Source: Odontesthes bonariensis (taxonomy: Eukaryota > Chordata > Actinopteri > Atheriniformes > Atherinopsidae). From it: 64,000 nt of DNA. Within the stretch, counting starts at the first letter, position 1, and each line of letters opens with the position of its first letter. Of this stretch, positions 24,265-35,536 are shown one piece after another. The notes below the pieces were generated by a model that saw only the letters and a program-made list of their open reading frames with translations, searched no databases and was not told the DNA's origin. Location of the stretch: the NCBI RefSeq assembly GCF_027942865.1, contig NC_134513.1:33535429-33599428 (forward strand). The letters run 5' to 3'. Made by a program: the position numbers and the translations under genes.

Positions 24265-27200
24265 TTCTGTGACTGCATTTTCTAAGATTGAAGAAAGTTT
24301 CTGTAACAACTCCCTTTCCAATCTAAGTGTGAACATAGAGTTTCCAGGATATTGAAAGGTTGAAGGAAATTTTGGAGTTTGTAATCAGATAAATAAGAAA
24401 ATAAAAAAATTGGACATGAAGACTGATGTGACCACAAAGAGATGCAAAACAATCACAAAATGATTCAAAACGGTTACAAGGAGATTGAAAACATCGTCAA
24501 AAAGGATAACAAAACGAGTACAGTTTCAGTCAATGTGACCTCAAAGAGACAAAAGGAGTAGATGTAGAGTGTAAATTGGGTTTTTCTTTGAGTGGTGATG
24601 ATCTATATAACAAATCAGGGCAACCAATGAGCAATATAAGAAGCTGATTTTTAAAAAATGTTTTTACGTAGTGTAGTATTGCAGCTTCACATGCTAGACT
24701 GTTGAGTATGATATGTACAAAAAAGTAAAAATATTTAGATTTTCAAATGGAGAAAGACGAAAACCGTTGTGTGGCTGTAGATTATCAGTCATCCAGGTCA
24801 TGGTGATCCCAGGATCTTGAAAATTGGCAACTGAATTTGTTTTCCTGGTTCTCAAAGACGTTTCACTTCTCATCTGAAAGGCCTCTTCAGTTCTAACCAC
24901 CTGGTGGGAAGTTTCAGACTCATAAGCTGTCACTAGTCTCCTGCACGTTTTCATTGAGCCTCATAGGTTAAAAGAATACGTGCTTGTAAACCCGCCGCTG
25001 GTCCTCGTCATAATGCACCCATGCCCAACAGAGGAGCCTCAGCCCTGCATCGCTGTGTCCTCACACACATCAAGCTGGTGTCAAGGAATCAGTGTTAACT
25101 GCTTAGTTGGTTAGAGTAGCAAGTTCTGCAAATGCCAGCTTTATGTGTGTAAACAGGCACAAGTTAGGATCATTTCGCCTTGGTTACCAGCTCCCTCGCC
25201 GGCTCAGAGGCTCAACTTTGGGCCCCTGTTCCGTCTCTGTACTTTCACACATATGCAGATGAAGGTGCATCAGTCCCAGCCTGAAAAGGGAAATGTGAAA
25301 GAGGCTACGGACTTACTTGGCCGTTATGTGGGTTGTTTAAGTCACTGTCACCGCCTCCTCTGTTGAAAGATGATTTAAAATAAATGGTAGCTTTTCTTTC
25401 TCCTTCAAACCATCTGTCTCACTTGTCCAGAATGTGGGCATTACTGTAGTCAAGGTTATTGACTCAGTCTCAACCTGATGAGTTAATTTCTCTTATACAA
25501 GATTCAAGATTCAAGATAGTTTTATTTGTCACATACACAATCATACACAGTACAATGTGCAGTGAAATTCTTCCTTGTCCTGCTACCAATAAAAAGATTA
25601 TTAAAATTAAATATGAAATATGAATAAAAATGAATAAAAAATATAAGGTTTGGACTGTTAAATTGTTGTGGATGCTGAGAAAGAACATGTGATTAATGGT
25701 TGGGGTGGCTTTTGCGTTTTGTTGTAAAAAGTGTCTCTGTTTCCACAGCATCAGCATTGTGTTGGCCACTGATGCTCCTGCCTGTCTATCTGGATGCTCA
25801 GTCTTTTCCTGATGCCGGTTATTAAAAAGTGGCCAAAAAGGGGCCAGAATGAGCAGATCAGTTAATCAGTCTACGTCTAAAAAAAGTACCACAAAGAGAC
25901 TTAAAACAACTACGAAATAATCGCAGATACAAAATAACAACTATAAGAAGATTCAAAATGACTCAAAAAATTCATACAAAGAAAACAACCACAAAAAATA
26001 AATAAAAATGGGACAAGGAGATGCAAAACAACAGCAGAGTAACCACAAATAGACTTAAAGCTACCCCACAGTGATTACAAAGATGAATTACAACCACAAA
26101 CAGATTCCAAACTTCACTAAGAGACTCGAATTGAACTCAGAGTCAAAGATAATCACAAAAAGTTGAAAGGCGACCACAGAACCTCTAAATTACAACAGAG
26201 GGATGCAAAACAATCTAAAAGATTATACAAAGTGACTCAAATTGTGAGGAGGAGACCTAAAACCACAACAGCATATTCACAGAGACACTAAAAAGATACT
26301 ACAAAGAGAATGAAAATGACCAAAGAAATATTCAGAACTGGTACAAAAAGATGCAAAACAGAGACTCAGAATGATCAAAAAGGGGAAACGAGATCAAGTA
26401 AACATGTAAAGTTGCTGAATAGATACAAAAAAAAATATTGTTCTCATTAACCAAACCCCTGACAGTCACAGTTTGGCTTCTGTGCGTGTCGACAGTGCTC
26501 CTGAAGGGCCTTGAGGAGCTGATGATGTCCTCACAGACGGCATCTTTACCAGGGAGTCCCTCCTCTTCCTCGCTCCAGATCCGACTCACCCGATTGGATG
26601 AAAGCAGCAGTAGCCCCGCCCCCAGCTCCGTTGCAGCGCTGCAGATTCCTGTACAGATCCCACTGCAGATCACGCACCTGGGTGAGACTCACACTGCCGA
26701 CTGATGAGAGCAGGACAAATTTTCATTGGTTTGTTAATCGTTGGGTGGGACAGATGTGGGTACTGTGAATATATCAATAGAAGATTTTAAGCTGTTATAA
26801 TTAGCCGTAATTATCACTTACATTCGCATCCTTGTTAGCATTCATCTGGTGTTAGAGGTTCTTGTTCATTGATTTAGCTGCAGTGTTGCCCATATGATCA
26901 ATATACAATGCATCAATACAAAGTTTCCATGGGACTGTCCTACACAGAAAGGGATTCATAATAATGCTGATCAGGGAAAAAGCTTAAAAGTCGGTAAATC
27001 TCGTTGACAACAGTGTGATCGAACAAGTATTCCTCTGTGCATGATTGTTTATCGATTTGATGTGTAAGAGGGGCGGAGCTGATGTGACGTGGGTGTGAGA
27101 AGACGAAGGGGTGGTGGGCTAAACCAAACATGCAGCCAACACTCTAAGTACAGTATATCAACCATAATAGTTGACCTTTTGCTTTAAATTGCTTTAGTCA

Positions 27201-30200
27201 TTTAGTCCAATTGTCGTCTTATTTATGGAGAGCCTTCTCCACAGTGAAGCTGCCTCATGTCTTCTTTAATAACAGAAAGCTTCCAGACATCATCTGACAA
27301 ACTAAAAAAAAACAGTGAAATGAAATGAAAGGAGCAGATTGACAGACACAGAGTAAAACCTGGGTGAGGAGGTGGCAGCTGTCTTACTCTCAGTGTGTTT
27401 TTCCACGCAGCCTCAGACTCTGCAGCAGCCAGCGACAGTGACACCATCACTCTGAACACAGGGGGCCTGCAGACCTTCGAGATCCTGCCGGTGAGCGACA
27501 ACTCCTGTTAACCCTCAGTGGCCACACCAGCTGTTAAAGTGGTCAGAAATACGCACACTTCAGGCTTCTTGCTATCCACTGGTATGGCAGTGAGTGAACT
27601 GGAAAGAACCTTATCACTTAGATCTTCAGAAGTAATCCGGGAGAGTTTTTCCTCACGTACTAGCTTTCACCTTAAGAAGCTCACAGGTATCGAGTGGCCC
27701 AAAGGGCTGCAGCGTCGAAGGTAACAGGTAGTTAAAGGCTTCCCAGCAGTAGGGCATCGGGTTGTACCCAAGATGCTGAAGGCTCTGGACATTGGGGGGT
27801 TTTCTCGCCTTTTCAGTGTCATAGGAAGGACTGAGGTGATAGTCCCTAACTACACAGGGCCCTTAAAACATGTCAAATGAACAAAACTGAACTTAAATCA
27901 TTACAGAAACTTAACCAACAAAGTAAATGGACATTGGGGGGTTTTCTCGCCTTTTCAGTGTCATAGGAAGGACTGAGGTGATAGTCCCTAACTACACAGG
28001 GCCCTTAAAACATGTCAAATGAACAAAACTGAACTTAAATCATTACAGAAACTTAACCAACAAAGTAAATCCAAAACTAACTGTTCAACAAAATCAAACT
28101 GACCTACCACACAACAAACAAAGGGTGATCAGACCACTCCGACACACAAAGGGAAACAAATACTAACAAAATATCTAACAAAGAACCGAAACAATTAGTT
28201 TAAAGTAACTGTTAAACTATTTCTAATCAAACAAGATTAAGTAAATAACTCAGAAATCAAAGAAAATACTAAACATTTGAGAAATAAGTGCATTATGTCT
28301 CTCATGATGCAGCAGTTCATGGTATGGGCTGAGATGTCTGAGTTTCCCACCTAGACCCAACCTCAGATAAGCGGATGAAAAAGGATGGATGGGTAGGATC
28401 AACATAATTATCATAATGAGACACAAAAAGACCAAATCAGACCTAAAGTGCCATCCGTCCCATGTTGCTTTGCTCTCTGGTGGAAGAGACAGAAAGGCTC
28501 TTGGTTCATGGAAACCACAGAAAAGGTTCCTGGAGCAGATGTAGAGATTTCTGATGTAAAATAAAGTGAAATGACTTTTGTTTTTTATGGATGCTACATG
28601 AATAAAACTGCCTTTAATTGATTTCACTGTTGATTTCTACTCATTATGTGTGTTTTTTTTTTTTTTTTGTATATTCGCTTTTCAGTCCTTCCACCTACAG
28701 CCCACCGGCACCCCAGGGACCTACTACCTCCAGACGACGTCCAACCAGAGCCTTCCACTCAGCTTAGCCAATAACAGCACGGTTACCCTGACGACAGGCT
28801 CCTCGCCGTCATCACACGAACACATAATCCTTCACAGCTTGTCGGTCAGTTTTATTTATTCCAGAAGGGGGTTAAAACTGGATGGTGGGAGTGTTTCACG
28901 TGTTTATGTGTTGTCCTCCTCAGACTGACAGCCTCTGCTCCAGCGACAGCGTCATCATCCAGACCGTTTCCTCTGACCCCGCCTCTTCAGACGCACTCAG
29001 CCAATCGCAGCTGGTTGTAGAGACAGAGGGCCAGAACCAGGACGACGGGCTGGATGCCACAAATCTCCTGGAGGGTTCAGAGAGGGTAGAAACTCAGGAG
29101 CCAATGGCAGAAGACTTCACTGACAAGGTAGAAACTCCAGCTTGTTTGCTGTCTGTAGCCTAATTTTGATGACATTCTAACAGTAACACCACTTAGTGTG
29201 GAACTTTAAGCTAAACTCTGTGAATGTGGGTGTCAGGGGCTGAGCTCCCCGTCCGTCGAGGGTCCGGTGGTGCATTCTGGGATAACATCTGGCAGCGCTG
29301 TGCTCATTGTGTCTCCTCCAAACATCAGCAGCACACTGACAGGTAACACACACACAATCCTGAACTGTGCAGGAATGAATATGTGATGCTAAACACCTTC
29401 AAACTATGGACAACATTTTCTTCATATGTGTGTGTGTAAGCATCCATGTTTTAAAGTCTTTAGCTTTTAAGGAAAAATATCGACATTTGAAGATATGCCT
29501 GATTTTTTTTTTTTTTCCAGCTTAATTGAACAAAAACTAAACCAAAAGGCAGGAGCATTGAGTGAAAACTAAGTGAACCCTTACTGCTATAGGATTTAAG
29601 AGGGTAAGTAGCAGCCAGGTGCTGCTGATCGATGCACTGATTAATTTATCATCAGCAGGTGTGAGCACCTCTATAAAAGCAGACGTTCTGTCAGTTTGCT
29701 GCTCTGCAGCTTTCAGGTGTGTGTTAACACAATGCAACACAATGAGGAAAGACATCAGCAATGATCATAGAGAAGCAATTGTTGCTGCCCATCAATCTGG
29801 GAAGGGTTAGAAGGCCATTTCCAAACTATTTGGAGTCCATCATTCTACAGAGAGAAAGATTATTCACAAGTGGAAAACATCCAGGACAGCTGTCAATCTT
29901 CCCAGGAGTGGACGTCCCAGCAAGGTCACTCCAAGGTCAAAAACCCGAGAGCTACATCTCAGACTCTGCAGGCCTCGGTTAGCATGTTAAATGTTAAAGT
30001 TCATGACAGCACAATTAGACATAATTGCATAAACCAGTGCTGCAAACCTCAATGACCTGAAGCAACGTTGGAAAGAAGAGTGGGCCAAGATTCCGCCACG
30101 ACTATGTGAGAGACTGATAGTCACACAGGAAACCATTACTTCCTGCTGCTTGAGTTGGTTCTACAAGCTGTTGGATCACGAGGTGGACCCGGATGGAAGC

Positions 30201-30568
30201 CATCAGTGTGACAGCGGTGGTAACTGTTGCTGGAACGTTAGCACAAAGATGGGATCCTCTCTGTAACACTAGTTTAAGTGGTAGAAAAACCCCTGCTATT
30301 GTGGCCTGGAATTGTTTCTTTTGCCACGGAGTGGCCAGAAAATGTTATTAAAAATGTTAAAAACTAAAAGAAGAGAAGCTGGTGTTTGGATTGTCACAAC
30401 TAAATGCTTCACTGTTTGATGATGTTTGATTCTTAATGCAGAGTGTTTATTAGGCACGCAGGCTGAGTGAGCTTCTTTCTGCATTAGTTAAAATGTGTTC
30501 CGTCTCTGAACACCACTTCCTGTCTGTCCTCAGATCCCATCTTGGAGAACCAGGAAGGCTCTGACTGA
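18546..30568 (+). CDS. dmtf1: Cyclin-D-binding Myb-like transcription factor 1 (complete, 16 coding exons)
   Basis: Exons: 18546..18654, 20120..20215, 21483..21565, 22001..22112, 22987..23063, 23153..23310, 23406..23438, 23514..23623, 23706..23934, 24033..24184, 26496..26681, 27411..27490, 28686..28844, 28924..29127, 29237..29342, 30534..30568. Total 1,929 nt, 642 aa (human about 760). The N-terminus SVTLTQDSDGSIILHCPPN matches DMTF1. The Myb/SANT region runs from about residue 134 to 386: KWKQGMWSKEEIDIL, RPLFAVYRRVLRMYDNRNHV, NDWATIGAALGRSASSVKDR, GKWSEEEERRLAEVVYEM, RSEKQCRSKWLNYLNWK, SVRSPQWLRSKWW. The C-terminus keeps QTFEILP, SFHLQPTGTPGTYYLQTT and TLTDPIL but ends early with ENQEGSD, so the acidic tail is shorter than in human. 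The protein is nuclear, binds D-type cyclins and activates ARF in mammals. Exon 7 is a 33-nt microexon. Confidence 0.97.
18850..19575 (-). pseudogene. Tc1-like transposase relic in dmtf1 intron 1
   Basis: On the minus strand the translation shows VVRRFRESGEISAWKGQGQK, then HTATWAQEELGEPFPPNTVH, then PAHLRWTERQWTHVLWADES, the helix-turn-helix to first catalytic region of Tc1 transposases. The frame breaks after WADEST. Short inverted words ACAGACACAAAT near 18854 and 19565 are candidate element ends. The plus-strand open frame over the same bases is a shadow. Confidence 0.85.
20430..21110 (+). repeat. Diverged A-rich minisatellite, block 1 (dmtf1 intron 2)
   Basis: Loose repetition of CACAAAAAGAC, AAAACAACC and ACCACAAAGAGA-like units over about 680 bases. 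No sharp period survives. Similar blocks lie at 24370-24560 and 25880-26400. Confidence 0.65.
22155..22350 (+). repeat. Imperfect repeats of a GACTGGTTT-like word
   Basis: Words such as GACTGGTTT, AACTGGTTTTT and ATTGGTTTTAAG recur about every 20-30 bases in dmtf1 intron 4. A C homopolymer follows at 22381-22401. Confidence 0.5.
22420..22765 (+). repeat. Dispersed teleost repeat tail, family A, copy 3 (longest)
   Basis: It begins near GGTCGAGGCGGATG and has AGAGGTTTCTTCCTGTTAAA, a familiar teleost repeat phrase. It ends with GTGCCTTGAGATGACATTTG, TTGGCGTTATATAAATAAA and GAATTGAATTGAA. It is the most complete of the three family A copies here. Confidence 0.8.
22887..22933 (+). repeat. (CA)n microsatellite
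   Basis: Uninterrupted CA tract about 50 bases before dmtf1 coding exon 5. Confidence 0.98.
23942..23982 (+). repeat. (GT)n(GC)n microsatellite directly after a splice donor
   Basis: The GT tract begins seven bases after the donor of dmtf1 coding exon 9 and ends in GCGCGCGCG. Confidence 0.98.
24193..24263 (+). repeat. (AC)n microsatellite, about 35 units, directly after a splice donor
   Basis: It begins eight bases after the donor of dmtf1 coding exon 10 and is complementary to the GT tract on the other side of that exon. Confidence 0.98.
24370..24560 (+). repeat. Diverged A-rich minisatellite, block 2 (dmtf1 intron 10)
   Basis: Units such as ACCACAAAGAGATGCAAAAC, AATCACAAAATGATTC and ACAAGGAGATTGAAAAC, the same style as blocks 1 and 3. 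Confidence 0.6.
25497..25625 (-). repeat. Teleost LINE-type 3' tail
   Basis: CAAGATTCAAGATTCAAGAT, then TTTTATTTGTCACATACAC and CAGTGAAATTCTT. Read on the minus strand this is a common fish retroelement end with tandem AATCTTG units. Confidence 0.65.
25880..26400 (+). repeat. Diverged A-rich minisatellite, block 3 (dmtf1 intron 10)
   Basis: Repeated ACCACAAAGAGACTTAAAAC-like units with heavy divergence over about 520 bases. Confidence 0.65.
27787..28070 (+). repeat. Perfect 142-bp tandem duplication (dmtf1 intron 12)
   Basis: Unit 1 is 27787-27928 and unit 2 is 27929-28070. Both begin GGACATTGGGGGG and end CCAACAAAGTAAAT. I see no difference between them on reading. Confidence 0.95.
29525..30235 (+). 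pseudogene. Tc1-like transposase relic in dmtf1 intron 15
   Basis: Near 29740 the translation reads MRKDISNDHREAIVAAHQSG, then after a stop KAISKLFGVHHSTERKIIHK and RTAVNLPRSGRPSKVTPR, the N-terminal DNA-binding region of Tc1 transposases. Stops and frame shifts follow. Near 30060, GAAAGAAGAGTGGGCCAAGA resembles the Tc1 3' portion. The middle is largely deleted. Confidence 0.85.
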
Positions 30569-30979
30569 GCTGGATCACAGGACGCTGCTGTTGCCTTAGT
30601 GTTTTGAACTGAGTTAAAGTCTCAGACTCCTCTCCTGTTTTTAAACCGGGACATGAGCACTTTTAAGTCGGGCTGTGAACTGTTTGAAGCTTTGCTCAGA
30701 AGCCCTGGATGAAATGTGAACGCAGCTCCTCGCAGCCTCTGCGGTGCCAAAGAGACTCAAACGGCAGCGATGGACGCTCGGCTCTTTTTTTTTTAGAAAG
30801 ACCACACCAGGATGGATGTGGCACCACTTTCTCTTCCTGTCTGAAGGTGAAGCCAAAACATGGTGAAATGTGCTTAAATGAAGCCAGTTTTATTTCCACT
30901 CTGAGATAATTATGTAAACATGAAGAGGAGCCTCATGGTGGCAGACTGAATGATACCCATTTGTTATGGAAATAATGAC

Positions 30980-30985
30980 AATAAA
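30980..30985 (+). promoter_or_regulatory. dmtf1: poly(A) signal of dmtf1
   Basis: AATAAA about 410 bases after the dmtf1 stop. The stretch 30569-31000 reads as its 3' UTR. Confidence 0.65.
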
Positions 30986-30999
30986 CCTATTTAAATATG

Positions 31000-33900
31000 T
31001 CTTCACTTGAAATGAAATGATTAGGAGCTTGTGTGGAAGCGTGACAGCTCAAGTCATTAAGATTCCATGTTTGTGCAGTTTTAGATTTATTCAAAAAGTG
31101 CTGCAAAACAAACCAAAGGAACCGAATATTCTAGTAACGGCTATAAATAAATACAAAGAAATCATGTCAATTAAAATACTTTCATGAGCCTGTATGAAAC
31201 TCAAGTGAAGAGGCGGTCAGGTAGCACAATGATTTATTCCATAAAACATTCAGTTAAAAAAACATGGCTTTGACAGTGCTGAAGTTGGCTCTTCTTCACC
31301 TTGAAATTTACAATCAGAAATGTTCAGTTTATTCCACCTCAGAGCTTCATCACAGATCTGAAAACAAAGCCAACAATGAAAACATGTTGCTCGGCCTCTT
31401 CTTGCTCTGTGCATTATTTTCGCTTTAAAAGGCTGAATTAATCCACCACACCAGAGTAGCCTGAGGAAGTCACCCTTTCCCTGTTTGTTATAAGCTAAAA
31501 TTAGAGCTTACAGAGGCTTTGTGGCCAGTGGAACACAGACAGACTGACAGAGATTTGATTTGGACTGACAGAATGATTTAGTCACACAGCCTTTATTTCA
31601 CAAACATCATGTCAGCATGTTTAACCTGCTCAGATGATCCCACAGGTGTCTGCTCTCTGCCTGAAATGACACAATTCTTCTGAAAGCACCATTAAACTAG
31701 CTTCTTTTGGAAGGAACAGTCTGAATCGCAGCCTGGCAGATACCATTTAAATACCATTTAAATACCTCTGTATACACACAGTATCTGTGAGGTATGTTGA
31801 ACTGGGAAAATGAAGCAATTTATTGTCCAGGAATGTGTTTAACACTGAAACTGGGCTTTTAGTTTTAGAAATCCACAATTACAATCTGGATATCTGCAGT
31901 ACAACTCTGGGATAAACTCCCATTAAAGATGTCTACAGTCCAACTGTTATTTCGGACGTCCATAATGTATTTTTTTAATATCCAAAATAAACTAGCTAGA
32001 AGACTTGTCTGATATTAAATGATCACATTATGACTTGATCACTGCGTGCTAAGGCCTCATCAACACACTGGTGTCTCATGGTTGTGGGACAGTTCTGTGG
32101 GTGGACTGTTGGGAGAATAATCAAACACTGGAACGCTATTGATCCATTTGTCAATTTGTCAACACTTAATGGTTTCAGCTGTTTAAATTGGATGATTTTC
32201 TGCATGCAGCCCTCATTTCTAAATGGTGTGAGATCAAATCATGGGGTAACATGTGAGTTTGCTGCCTTAACTAAAGCAGCAACGTCATCAGTGTGAATGT
32301 GTGGAGCTGAAACAGGCCGACAAACCCAGATGTGCATCACGTGAAAACCACAAAACAAAAAATAAAGCTACAAGCCCAGCTCCGATTTCTAAATGGCAGG
32401 ATTAATAGTGAAAAAAATAAATTTCCAAGGACAGATTTGTACACCACCTCCCGGCAAAAATTATGGGATCGCCACACTTCTTCTTTAATTAGTGACAAAT
32501 TCAACAAAACAGATCAAACACATGGCTGAATATTCTGGCTTTGTAACAGATTGCTTTGACTCTTCTGTCCCAACACGTCTTCCTTTGTTTCCATTTTCCA
32601 ACTCTCCCATTTTGTTTGGATTTGCTTCATGTTTTGGTCACAGCTGGCTGGGAACACCCGACATCTTTGGCCACAGAGTTAAATTCCCTTCTCGTAGGAG
32701 TTTTATAACTCTTTCCACTGTCAGCTCTCCTGTTGGGGCCATATTTCCTGTCAATCAACAGGTGAAAGAGCTGGTAGGTTTTATTTAAAAAAGCTCATAA
32801 TGATACCAGATTTTTTATCCTCTACCCGATTTTTTTTTTGGGGGGGGGAATAAAAAATTTACCAAAAAAATATATTTCTGGTATGTTTTACAAAGCCAGA
32901 ACATTCAGCCATCAAATAAAAATAGTTTTGTCATATTTGTGTTTAATTTGTTTTCTTCCTAGAGAAGCCGAGTGAGCTTCCAGCAAGTGTGACGATTCTG
33001 ACGCTTTTGTCAGAGGTTTTATGTAAAGTATTCAGTCGTTTTCATTGGTGCCACAGCTGGCCTGAGTACGTGTGTGGCTGTGATGCAAGTGTGAAGTCAG
33101 CCATCCTTAGTGCAACATTTGGCAGTCAGTTTAATCCGGCATGTAAATCTAGTTTAAAAAAAAGCTCCTATTAGTGGGACGTGGTTTGGAAATCAATTAA
33201 ATCGAACGACTACAAGCCGAAGAAGAGAAACAGACAAACTGTTGTGGTTATCTGCCACAGAACCCCGATATGCTGCATGTGCTATTCTCTGGTTTGAATC
33301 ACAGTCTACGTCACTGAAGGGAAGAGGAAGCTACATCATCTTCCTACTGCTTCAACCGCTGTGTTCGCTGCATCCAGTTTAAAGGGAAAACCCACCCTGT
33401 TTAAACCAGACGGCTGATGACAAACACGAGATTTCCTGATGTAGTTGGTTGGCTTGAATGCACCAACAGGCACGCAGCGGAGTTTAGAGAAACCGTCCCT
33501 AAAATGCGGACTCATTCAGACTGTGCATCTTGGGAGTGGACACTTCATCCACCACTACATGCAGTTAACTGGCTGCTCCTGCTGTAATCTAACGCCTGTC
33601 TGGAGGAACTGCTTTCTGTTCTGCTAAAGTGAGCTCAACCACACACTTTAGCTTTGTGTGGACAATGGAAGGAATTGCATGTTTTTGTGGTGTTTTTTTT
33701 TTTCTTTCTATGATTTATAGACAAACACATGACTCAAATCCACCTTTTTTCAACAGCTCTCACTCCCCATCAGCTTTAAATATATATCACTGACTGAATT
33801 GGATATTTGACCTTTCTTTGTGCCATTAATTCTGCAATTCTGGGTGAGTCACTAAGTGAGTTGTAAAGTTTAAAGTAAAACTCTCCTTCTTAGCTGTCTG

Positions 33901-34040
33901 ACACTTTTTAAAAGATACATATATATAGTCAGCTATTCGAACCCCTAACTACCAAATAAAGGCAGATTTTTTTCCTCTAACTGTTGCATCCATCCCCTTG
34001 TATCATCAGAAGGGCTTTAGTGTGACTGCAGTCATGATTG
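31000..34040. other. Intergenic region between converging dmtf1 and tmem243
   Basis: I find no conserved reading frame, RNA gene or full mobile element in these 3 kb. A T/G homopolymer junction lies at 32829-32848 and a short direct repeat (ACCATTTAAAT twice) near 31740. Confidence 0.5.
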
Positions 34041-34043
34041 ATG

Positions 34044-34049
34044 TTTATT
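34044..34049 (-). promoter_or_regulatory. tmem243: Possible poly(A) signal of tmem243
   Basis: AATAAA on the minus strand about 310 bases after the tmem243 stop. It was chosen only by position. Confidence 0.4.
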
Positions 34050-34359
34050 TGCATGTAAACACAGCCGTTTATCTTAAAGTTTGTCCTCCAGCGGGCAGAT
34101 TTATGGCCTCTAGCAGTACATCAAGGCTCTTACGCAGTGACCTCACGTGTCCAGTGTGTTTGCATAATTCTTCATCCACGCGCCATCAGTGATCCTGTGG
34201 TTTTTGGTCCCAGTGTTCTCTGAAGGTTCAAGTTAGTTTGTCAGGTTTGTTTTTGGTTGTGCAATTCTTCATTGTCCGTGTGGAGGACCTCACACTGTGC
34301 GTCCATCTGTCAAGGCCATGTCGTCCCTTCTTCCTCCTCTACTTCGTCCTCCTCCATCT

Positions 34360-35492
34360 TTACCTGACGTCAAAGAAGTAGAGGTTGGCACATAGACACA
34401 GCAGCACGATGGACGCCAGCATGTAATAGATCAGGTTCCTGAACTTGGGCTCCAGGTCGCCCTGCCGGTACCAGAATATCTGAGGAGAGATGGAGAGCAC
34501 ATCGTTTCAGTCTCATCACAACAGTCTTCGGTGTTGTGATGTGTTAAATGTGGAGACGTCTAACAGCAAAAAAAAAAAAAACCTGTCCCTTTACAAGCAT
34601 GCAGGAAAAAAACGTGCAGACCCACTCTACAGCCAATGTTTGTTTTGTCCCTTCAAGGCTCCCGTAGTAACAAAAACTAAGTGATAAGAATGGAGGTGAA
34701 GAAAGCAAATGAGTTAAAATTGGATCCGTAGAAATAGAAGGTGTGAAGGAGTTAGAAATGATTTGATTCATTTGACAAAAATCACTTTTTATGACAAATA
34801 ATGGTCTTTGTCAAATTAGCTTGAAATAAATCAAATCTCTTGGTGTAACTTTATGACTACCACCATGATACCGAGTCGGTCTGACTCTTTCTGCCAGAAA
34901 AAGGCCCGACCGTCAACCCTCTGAAGCATCTGTGGTGGCCAAACAGGGTGCATTATGCTACTGAAAGGGGCCACTGCAATCAGGGAGCACAGTTTCTGAG
35001 GAGGTGTACTGGGTCTGCAACATTTAGGTATGTGGTACGTATCAAAGTAACATCCCCATCAATCACCACTCTGCCCCCAGCAGCTTGCCTTCCTCCCGTA
35101 GTGCCATCCTGACCAGTCTGCGTCTCCGCTGGCCCAAATGGAACAAATCGGAATGCTGTGTGCTCTGACATCTTTCTATCAAAACCAGCATCACCTTCTC
35201 AGCAATTCCTTCCCTCACAAAGGGAGACCTGCAGCGTTCCTTTAAATAAGTCGCTCATTTTAAAACGCGACTGAACGTAATGAGAAATAATCGTTTCATA
35301 GAGCATTTCTGCCACTTCACAGCACAATTATTACAAATTCAACAACTGTCTAATAACGAGGAGGACTAGTTCTAATACAGAAGCTTAAAACAACCTGCTT
35401 AATGAAACCGTTTCCTCAGCTGCTCTGCTTACATCAGTTTCGTTTTCTCCAGTCCAGCAACTACAAAATGAATGAGTATGAGACTATATACG

Positions 35493-35536
<44 letters not shown>

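Noticed and set aside
23944-24336. Open frames of repeated Cys-Val or His-Thr
   Set aside because: They are translations of the GT/CA microsatellites.
20430-26400. A CRISPR-like array of short repeats
   Set aside because: Units are degenerate, without regular spacers, and lie in introns of a vertebrate gene.
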